Positions 6,987 to 12,227 of a DNA stretch of 12,227 bases are shown piece by piece. Origin of the DNA: Bacteroidota bacterium (GTDB lineage Bacteria; Bacteroidota; Bacteroidia; Bacteroidales; Prolixibacteraceae); contig JAMDDG010000057.1 of the NCBI GenBank assembly GCA_023488865.1, positions 1 through 12,227 of the forward strand, written 5' to 3'. The translations under genes were made by a program, and so were the position numbers. The notes beneath the pieces were generated by a model. It ran no database searches and was not told where the DNA came from. It saw only the letters and a program-made list of their open reading frames with translations. Position 1 is the first letter of the stretch. The number at the start of each line of letters is the position of its first letter.

Positions 6987-9677
6987 ATGAAAAAAATAAG
7001 ATTTTTCCTGTTACTTTTCCTCGTGCTTTTCTTCTTTAAACTAAATGCGCAACTGGCGCCGGTCAGATTACAGTGCGAGCATCTGGTCAATCCATTGGGA
7101 ATGGATGCACCCAATCCGAGGCTATCCTGGCAGCTGGAGGATCCCCGAAAGGGAGCCGTACAATCGGCTTATCAGCTTTTCGTGGGTGTCGATTCAATCG
7201 CGGTAGCAAACGGGAAAGGAGATATTTGGGAAACCGGGAAGATTCAATCAGACAGTGTTTTGGTAACTTACAACGGCAAGAAACTGCAACCCTTTACCAA
7301 ATATTACTGGCAGGTCAGGGCATGGGACCAGGAGGGACAACCGAGCGAACGGAATCAGGTTGCCTCTTTCGAAACCGGGATGATGGGTCAGCAAAATTGG
7401 CAAGGCTCCTGGATTTCAGATTCGCGGGATATCGCCTTAAAACCGGCGCCCTATTTCCGCAAGGAGGTGGAGCTAAAGAAAAAAATAGTTTCGGCACGTG
7501 CCTATGTCGCAGTGGGAGGGCTGTTCGAACTCTATATCAACGGCGAAAAAATCGGAAACCACCGGCTTGATCCGATGTACACCCGTTTCGACCGGCGCAC
7601 GCTGTACGTGACACATGATGTAACGGCTTATTTGAAAGAAGGCAAAAATGCAGTGGGCATCCTGTTGGGCAACGGTTGGTACAACCACCAATCTACTGCC
7701 GTCTGGTATTTCGACAAAGCGCCCTGGCGGGCACGTCCCAAATTCTGCATGGATATCAGGATTACTTACCAGGATGGCTCTGTGGAGACGGTTTCGTCCG
7801 GGACCAGCTGGAAAACGACCCTTAGTCCAGTCGTGTTCAACAGCATTTACACAGGCGAACATCAGGATGCCAATCTGGAGAAAACCGGTTGGTGCACGGC
7901 AGGCTATGACGATTCCAAATGGGCCAATGCCAAGCCTGTTGCAGCGCCTTCCCAAAATATTGTTTCCCAGCAATTACAGCCCATCCGCGCCTGCGAAGAG
8001 ATTCCGGCCCAAAGTTGTAAAAAATTCAGTGACTCACTCTACGTCTTCAATCTGGGCAGAAACATCGCCGGCGTGAGCAAAATAACCCTGACCGGCCTTC
8101 CGGGTACGGTAATCAGGGTAAAACACGGTGAACGCCTTTATGAAAATGGGCGGGTTGATCAGTCCAACATTTCGGTTCACTATCGGCCAACCGATGATCA
8201 GGATCCGTTTGCTACTGATATTTACACGCTGAAATGCGGTGTTGAGGAGACTTTTTCGCCGCATTTTAACTACAAAGGGTTTCAATACCTTGAAATCGTC
8301 TCCAGCAAACCTGTAGAACTTACCCAGAACAGCGTTGTCGGGCTTTTTATGCACAGCGATGTGACACCTGTCGGGAAGATTGAAAGTTCCAATCCGGTGC
8401 TCAACAAAATTTGGGAGGCGGCCAATCATTCCTATCTCTCCAATCTTTTCGGCTATCCAACCGACTGCCCGCAGCGTGAAAAAAATGGCTGGACCGGCGA
8501 CGGACAAATCGCCGTCGAGACCGGATTGTACAACTTTGATGGCATCACCGTTTATGAGAAATGGCTGGCCGACCACCGCGACGAGCAGCAGCCCAACGGG
8601 GTACTCCCCAATATCATTCCCACTTCCGGATGGGGGTATGACTGGGCCAACGGTCCCGACTGGACCAGCTCGCTGGCGATCATACCCTGGAATATTTACC
8701 TCTTTTACGGTGACAGCAGGTTGCTGAAACAGACCTACGACAACATCAAAAGGTATGTTGATTATATCGACCGCATCAGTCCGGAGAATTTGACCGACTG
8801 GGGACTGGGCGACTGGATTCCGGTGAAATCCAAGGCCAACAAGGAGCTGACCTCCTCCTGCTACTTTTATGCCGATGCCTCTATTCTGGCCAGGGCTGCC
8901 AAAATGTTCGGAAAAACGGAGGATGCAAAAAAATATTCGGAGTTGGCCCGGAAAATTAAGGAGGCCATCAACCGCAAATTTTTAAACACAGCTACAGGCG
9001 TCTATGCCAACGGACTTCAGACCGAACTGGCTGCCCCGCTCTTTTGGGGCGTCGTTCCCGATGGGATGAAAGCCGTCGTGGCCGCTAACCTGGCAAAACG
9101 GGTGGAAGCCGACAATTTTCATTTGGATGTCGGGTTGTTGGGCACCAAGGCCTTGTTGAATGCCCTCAGCGAAAACGGCTATGCGGAAGCGGCCTATAAA
9201 GTGGCCTCGCAGGAGACTTTCCCTTCCTGGGGGTGGTGGATCGTGAATGGGGCTACAACTTTGTACGAGAACTGGCCCATTGATGCCAAATCGGATATTT
9301 CGCTGAATCACATTATGTTTGGAGAGATCAGCGCCTGGTACTACAAGGCACTGGGCGGAATCCGTCCCGATCCGGATCATCCGGGATTCAGGAATATTCT
9401 GCTCGAACCCCACTTTGTAAAAGGTTTAACCCATTTTGAGGCTTCCCATCAGGGGCCTTACGGTATGATTGTATCGAAATGGTCAAAAGGCAAGCGGAAG
9501 ATTACCTATCAGGTTACTATCCCTGCCAACAGCAGTGCGACACTAACTTTGCCTGCGGGGAAATTAAAAGAAGGCAATCGACCGGTTGGAGATAATCAAT
9601 TTATCAAGATTCTCAGGAAAGAAAAATCATCCATTACACTTTCAATTGCTTCCGGAAATTACAGTTTTACTTTTTGA
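6987..9677 (+). CDS. secreted GH78 alpha-L-rhamnosidase
   Basis: The 896-residue protein is a full-length glycoside hydrolase family 78 enzyme, which releases terminal alpha-L-rhamnose by inversion. After a signal peptide (about 1-21, ending LNAQ) come an N-terminal Fn3-like domain (about 25-130, opening PVRLQCEHLVNPLGMDAPNP), a rhamnosidase N beta-sandwich (about 160-335, with ARAYVAVGGLFELYINGEKI), a second beta domain (about 345-455), the (alpha/alpha)6 catalytic barrel (about 460-790) and a C-terminal beta domain. The catalytic-site motif TDCPQREKNGWTGDGQ is intact, giving D493, E498 (proposed general acid) and D505. The expected base is E761 in GATTLYENW. The ATG at 6987 directly precedes MKKIRFFLLL and is the natural start. 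Export suggests periplasmic or surface action on rhamnogalacturonan, flavonoid or similar glycans. It is divergent from the receptor gene and convergent with the GH43 remnant; co-regulation with either is not shown. Confidence 0.96.
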   Translation: MKKIRFFLLLFLVLFFFKLNAQLAPVRLQCEHLVNPLGMDAPNPRLSWQLEDPRKGAVQSAYQLFVGVDSIAVANGKGDIWETGKIQSDSVLVTYNGKKLQPFTKYYWQVRAWDQEGQPSERNQVASFETGMMGQQNWQGSWISDSRDIALKPAPYFRKEVELKKKIVSARAYVAVGGLFELYINGEKIGNHRLDPMYTRFDRRTLYVTHDVTAYLKEGKNAVGILLGNGWYNHQSTAVWYFDKAPWRARPKFCMDIRITYQDGSVETVSSGTSWKTTLSPVVFNSIYTGEHQDANLEKTGWCTAGYDDSKWANAKPVAAPSQNIVSQQLQPIRACEEIPAQSCKKFSDSLYVFNLGRNIAGVSKITLTGLPGTVIRVKHGERLYENGRVDQSNISVHYRPTDDQDPFATDIYTLKCGVEETFSPHFNYKGFQYLEIVSSKPVELTQNSVVGLFMHSDVTPVGKIESSNPVLNKIWEAANHSYLSNLFGYPTDCPQREKNGWTGDGQIAVETGLYNFDGITVYEKWLADHRDEQQPNGVLPNIIPTSGWGYDWANGPDWTSSLAIIPWNIYLFYGDSRLLKQTYDNIKRYVDYIDRISPENLTDWGLGDWIPVKSKANKELTSSCYFYADASILARAAKMFGKTEDAKKYSELARKIKEAINRKFLNTATGVYANGLQTELAAPLFWGVVPDGMKAVVAANLAKRVEADNFHLDVGLLGTKALLNALSENGYAEAAYKVASQETFPSWGWWIVNGATTLYENWPIDAKSDISLNHIMFGEISAWYYKALGGIRPDPDHPGFRNILLEPHFVKGLTHFEASHQGPYGMIVSKWSKGKRKITYQVTIPANSSATLTLPAGKLKEGNRPVGDNQFIKILRKEKSSITLSIASGNYSFTF

Positions 9678-9810
9678 AAATATTTTCCTTTATGGCGCCA
9701 AAAAAACTGAGGGAAACAGGAAGGGGATGTGGAAGATCCGGATTATAGCGCACAGGTTTGGCTCATTTCCGGTGTATTGCAATTCTGTAAATAGCTATTT
9801 GGGGAACAAT

Positions 9811-9925
9811 GGTCGGGCACAAATTGCAAATTCGCGCCCGGCGAGGAATCACGGTACCCGATACCGTTCCCCCAGCCCTGACAGGGTTCCAAACCCTGTC
9901 AGGGCTAAACAACGGGAGCCGGGCG
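9811..9925. repeat. multi-hairpin REP-like palindromic element
   Basis: In the GH78/GH43 convergent spacer (9678-9929) several inverted repeats are packed together: an imperfect hairpin 9815-9839 (GGGCACAAATT / AATTCGCGCCC, which pairs better with G-U wobbles in the minus-strand RNA), a 6-bp hairpin 9851-9867 (ACGGTA/TACCGT), the strong hairpin at 9874-9906, and outer arms CGCCCGGC (9835-9842) and GCCGGGCG (9918-9925), with CCGTT/AACGG arms inside them at 9864-9868 and 9911-9915. Such nested structure is typical of REP/BIME-type dispersed elements, sometimes mobilised by RAYT (IS200-like) transposases. No transposase is present here. It ends 4 bp before the GH43 remnant's stop and could also serve as a transcript end for both strands. 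The remaining 9678-9810 holds only a GAAAATATTTTC palindrome at the GH78 stop. Confidence 0.6.
9874..9906. repeat. perfect 15-bp inverted repeat with internally palindromic arms
   Basis: AGCCCTGACAGGGTT (9874-9888) is repeated exactly as its reverse complement AACCCTGTCAGGGCT (9892-9906) with only CCA between. Each arm itself contains CCCTG-N-CAGGG, so both a long hairpin and a two-lobed (cruciform or clover) fold are possible. There is no U-tract directly after it on either strand, so it is not a canonical intrinsic terminator, although a stem this strong could still stabilise or end the converging transcripts. Confidence 0.85.
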
Positions 9926-9929
9926 GCTC

Positions 9930-10313
9930 TTATTCCACCTCCCCGGAAGGAAGGTTCATCCTTTGGCCTGCCGGGACAGGTTGGCCAAAATTGGGCGTCC
10001 CGTCTGCATTCCAGGTAAACGGTTGCATGCGCACATCGCGTTTCCAGCCGGGGGAGGGTGCATGCCAGATGGTTTTCGACTCCCCGCGTTGGGTCATCTT
10101 CTTCGATCTGGAAACAACGATGGAATTTTGGGCCGAACGGCAGTAAATGTATTCATCCTGATCTTTCACCATCCAGGGATCTGCGCCGTCCCACACCGGG
10201 TTGGTAAATGTCGGCCCGACTCCCTTATCAGGATTGGATTTTCTTTCGTTACACCAACCGTAAGAAACGACTGCCAACGTGACCAGGGCCAGAATTCTTG
10301 TTTTTATCTTCAT
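9930..10313 (-). pseudogene. GH43 glycoside hydrolase with large internal in-frame deletion
   Basis: The 127-codon frame keeps both ends of a GH43 five-bladed beta-propeller enzyme but not its middle. Residues 36-88 match the GH43 start: FTNPVWDGADPWMVKD holds the catalytic base Asp (D45), followed by YIYCRSAQNSIVVSRS and TIWHAPSPG. At about residues 88-92 it jumps to the family's C-terminal sequence, KRDVRMQPFTWNADGTPNFG then PVPAGQRMNLPSGE. Intact relatives are about 330-360 residues, so roughly 200 residues are missing, including the pKa-modulating Asp and the general acid Glu; it cannot be catalytic as built. The joint lies near 10040-10060. The leader has an odd lipobox (SYGWC, Trp before Cys). 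It starts 25 nt after the DUF6786 stop, so it was the downstream gene of that operon, likely an arabinosidase/xylosidase. An assembly collapse is the main alternative. Confidence 0.8.
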
Positions 10314-10338
10314 CTTATTTGCTGCTACAACCTTTGGG

Positions 10339-11604
10339 CTATTTGAAAGCTTGTTTGATGTCGGAAACAGATATGCTGAACAATTTTTCAGTAATTGAAC
10401 TTAATTTGGCTTCATCACCTGAGATATGGAAAATCTGTTGTTTGTGGGTAATCTTTTCTCCCGGGGCAAGCAGCGCTGCAGGAGAAGAACTCTCAATCTC
10501 ATAAAACGGCCCCATGATCGAGCCATCTTCCACCGGACCGTCGTTGTAGGAGTTGACGGCATCGCCTTTCAACGGATCGTCCTGATGCCCCCATTTGGAG
10601 TTGACATATTTGGCAGGGGCCTCTGTCTTGGAATAGTGAAGCAAAGTAAGTACCTGGTTGATGGGATCGTAGCTGGCACAATAGGGGAGGGCGCGCAACG
10701 GGGATAAACCGATTTTACTGCGGTGCTTCCCGTCAGTTTTGAAGAACAGCATCCCGTCTCCAATAATCAACCGATCGGCCGGCACTTTTCCGAAATAGTC
10801 ATCCGTTACGATTTTGCCCAACTCTTTTTCATCCCCTTTTTTAAATGGGATGAAGACGACCCCTTTCTCAGAGGGATTGAACATCGAAAGCAGCCAGATG
10901 GACAAAAACCCGGATTTCCCGTTCCATGCCTGGTCACCTTTGTTGGATAGCGTATTTTCAGACTCATAAGCGACATAATTGAGCGAATCGCCTACCGGGA
11001 CCTGCAGGGCTTTTTCTACTTCATCATGCGAAAGCAGTTTTACCGAACGCTCAACGCCTACTTTCAGGACTGTTCCTTCAGCATTTGTCAAAGAAAATTC
11101 TTTTTTGAAACTGATACTCCGGGAAGTCTGATTAACTATGTCAAATGATTTTGTATCAATATTTTCAGGAACAACCCAGTTGGCATAAACCTGTTCTTTC
11201 CCTTTCGGGAAGTAGATCGAAAAAGGGCCGCCTTCGGGGCCGATCCAGAAACGTTCTTCGCCGCCATAAGGGTTGAACTGTTTGCTTTGTACGCCTGATT
11301 CGATAAACTTATAATTGATCCATCCGAAGCTTTTTCCGTTTTCACCTTTCGCAGTGCTGGTTACAACCCGTCCTTGTAAAGCAGGAGAGACAATTAGTCC
11401 TGCCCCGGATATACTATCTTTCAACTCGACAAAGTCGAGTTTGTGGTTCTTCATAAATGCCAGGTCATAGCCATAGGTTCCTTTAGAAAGGTTTGTTTCA
11501 GTTTTTTTATCCATGTTTTTTGAACTTTTGTTGGAAGGGGACAAGCATGACAGGAGGAAAATCCCTGTCACTGCAGCCAGAGCGAAAGATAATTTGTTTT
11601 GCAT
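10339..11604 (-). CDS. DUF6786 family lipoprotein
   Basis: The 421-residue product has a short leader ending FLLSC (lipobox Cys20), a Ser/Lys/Asn-rich linker, then a long all-beta-looking region. I recognise it as the DUF6786 family of Bacteroidota lipoproteins, seen with carbohydrate-degradation genes. Distinctive segments are IVSPALQGRVVTSTAKGENG, FGWINYKFI, the conserved YGGEERFWIGPEGGPFSIYF at 113-132, and GPFYEIESSSPAALLAPGEK near the C-terminus. The pattern, with the late segment resembling 'ELE..sP...LaPGes..h.q..', recalls galactose-mutarotase-like (aldose-1-epimerase superfamily) proteins. A sugar-binding or epimerase-like role is inference only, as I cannot identify catalytic His/Glu residues with confidence. 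It lies between GH172 (upstream, 162-bp spacer containing a repeat) and the GH43 remnant (25 nt downstream), all minus strand. The start at 11604 gives a normal leader; no SD is evident. Confidence 0.8.
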   Translation of the reverse strand: MQNKLSFALAAVTGIFLLSCLSPSNKSSKNMDKKTETNLSKGTYGYDLAFMKNHKLDFVELKDSISGAGLIVSPALQGRVVTSTAKGENGKSFGWINYKFIESGVQSKQFNPYGGEERFWIGPEGGPFSIYFPKGKEQVYANWVVPENIDTKSFDIVNQTSRSISFKKEFSLTNAEGTVLKVGVERSVKLLSHDEVEKALQVPVGDSLNYVAYESENTLSNKGDQAWNGKSGFLSIWLLSMFNPSEKGVVFIPFKKGDEKELGKIVTDDYFGKVPADRLIIGDGMLFFKTDGKHRSKIGLSPLRALPYCASYDPINQVLTLLHYSKTEAPAKYVNSKWGHQDDPLKGDAVNSYNDGPVEDGSIMGPFYEIESSSPAALLAPGEKITHKQQIFHISGDEAKLSSITEKLFSISVSDIKQAFK

Positions 11605-11652
11605 CGAAAGGTTTGTTATGCAATTTGGAATGAGGATGTTAATACTGCTTTT

Positions 11653-11753
11653 CCCTTTGTGAAACTTTGTGTTGCACTTTGTGTGACTTTGTGGTTAAAT
11701 TTTTAAGATTTACCACGAAGGTCTCAAAGGGTACCACAAAGGTCGCACGAAGG
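11653..11753. repeat. imperfect inverted repeat of CTTTGTG units
   Basis: The left arm holds four CTTTGTG copies at 11655, 11665, 11677 and 11687 (steps of 10, 12 and 10 bp) and ends GTGGTTAAA. After a short AT spacer the right arm runs TTTACCACGAAGG, CTCAAAGG, ACCACAAAGG, CGCACGAAGG, an imperfect reverse complement of the left. I know similar 'CTTTGTG...TTAACCACAAAGG' intergenic repeats from other Bacteroidota genomes (established, from memory). It occupies most of the 162-bp gap between GH172 and DUF6786, so a transcript through it would form a long, mismatched hairpin between the two genes. Confidence 0.75.
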
Positions 11754-11766
11754 ATTAAAACAAAAA

Positions 11767-12227
11767 TTAGTTCACCTCAAGGCTTTGCCTGGAGGGCAGT
11801 TTGGGGAATTTTTGGTGAGGATCGGTCTGGTACCAGAAACAAACGGAAGAGATATCAGATTGTTGGGCCAAATATTTTCCACCGAATCTCCAACCCAAAT
11901 CCTGAATCGTCACTTTCAAGTCTTTTTCGAAACGGATAGGATCCATAATATGCCAGCGGTAAAGGCCAAACCGTTGCTGTGATTTGTAAGTCCCGTCGGG
12001 ACGGATTACCTGGTGCAGGCCGGAATAAGGGGTGCAAAATTCCTTGTATTGCCCGCCGCGGTCGAAATTGTAGGAGCCACAGAAATAATCCTCGGTGCCG
12101 GTACCACAAATAGTGGGGAATTTGCTGTCGCCATCGATGAAGAATTTGATTTCACCTTCTCCCCACCATCCGTTGTTCCTGACCCCTACGGCTAAATAAA
12201 CGCCGACATATTGTCCTTTTCCTTTGA
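11767..12227 (-). CDS. GH172 (DUF2961) glycoside hydrolase, C-terminal part
   Basis: The frame enters from beyond the right edge and ends at TAA 11767-11769, giving the last 152 residues. The hallmark of DUF2961/GH172 is clear: GVRNNGWWGEGEIKFFIDGD, then FPTICGTGTEDYFCGSYNF, followed by FGLYRWHIMDPIRFEKDLKV and IQDLGW. GH172 enzymes include difructose-dianhydride and alpha-D-arabinofuranosidase/fructofuranosidase activities and act as oligomers. The two catalytic Glu of the family, in WGEG and in GTGTEDYF (codon 12091-12093), are both present, 22 residues apart, so this part looks functional. The C-terminal tail after the last beta strands (DPHQKFPKLPSRQSLEVN) is also as expected. The signal peptide and first half are not in view. 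It is the upstream gene of the DUF6786-GH43 set; because the spacer holds a large repeat, shared transcription is uncertain. Confidence 0.9.
   Translation of the reverse strand, partial: KGKGQYVGVYLAVGVRNNGWWGEGEIKFFIDGDSKFPTICGTGTEDYFCGSYNFDRGGQYKEFCTPYSGLHQVIRPDGTYKSQQRFGLYRWHIMDPIRFEKDLKVTIQDLGWRFGGKYLAQQSDISSVCFWYQTDPHQKFPKLPSRQSLEVN

Noticed and set aside
7473..9413. Several antisense and frame-shifted frames of 115-180 codons inside GH78
   Set aside because: The GH78 frame is continuous with all family motifs; the others are shadows of its base composition.
9586..10146. 186-codon plus-strand frame spanning the end of GH78 and the GH43 remnant
   Set aside because: It overlaps GH78 coding sequence, the palindromic element and antisense GH43; the protein has no sensible domain pattern.
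11653..11753. Possible CRISPR-like array because of the repeated CTTTGTG units
   Set aside because: Units are 7 bp with 3-5 bp between them and the second half is inverted; there are no spacers of CRISPR length and no cas genes.

Overview
The window looks like a chromosomal segment from a member of the Bacteroidota, probably Bacteroidales/Marinilabiliales-like (order is a guess). The reasons are a TonB-dependent receptor with an N-terminal CarboxypepD_reg domain paired with a DUF4249 lipoprotein, several surface-type lipoproteins, an OmpA/TPR lipoprotein-family gene, a cluster of plant-polysaccharide glycoside hydrolases, almost no Shine-Dalgarno sequences, and TAnnTTTG-like promoter boxes. 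No tRNA, rRNA, CRISPR array, phage gene or transposase gene was seen.

Left part (1-3500): a 5'-truncated envelope protein with an OmpA-like segment and TPRs (+). Next comes a 300-bp graveyard on the minus strand where the last transmembrane piece of an RND efflux pump is joined to the last ~50 residues of a TolC-family outer membrane factor. Upstream of that, on the same strand, is a secreted protein with a CBM9/DOMON-like domain and a Gly/Met/Arg-rich tail. A DUF1003 membrane protein (+) follows.

Middle (3537-6730, minus): a two-gene unit, a TonB-dependent receptor followed 5 nt later by a DUF4249 lipoprotein. This looks like an outer-membrane uptake pair of unknown substrate. There is no SusD homologue beside it.

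Right part (6987-12227): a saccharide-degradation block. A secreted GH78 alpha-L-rhamnosidase (+) converges on a minus-strand set made of a GH172 (DUF2961) enzyme that runs off the window, a DUF6786 lipoprotein, and a GH43 gene reduced to 127 codons by an internal in-frame deletion that removed most of its catalytic propeller. The known activities of these families (rhamnosidase, arabinosidase/xylosidase, arabinofuranosidase-type GH172) suggest use of rhamnose- and arabinose-decorated pectin or related glycans; this is inference. Between GH78 and the GH43 remnant lies a compact multi-hairpin palindromic element. Between DUF6786 and GH172 lies an imperfect ~100-bp inverted repeat built from CTTTGTG units; both resemble dispersed Bacteroidota intergenic repeats.

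I did not find a convincing new multi-gene system. The most notable content is the two collapsed loci (RND/TolC and GH43), the two structured intergenic repeats, and two poorly characterised lipoprotein families (DUF4249, DUF6786) sitting in informative contexts.
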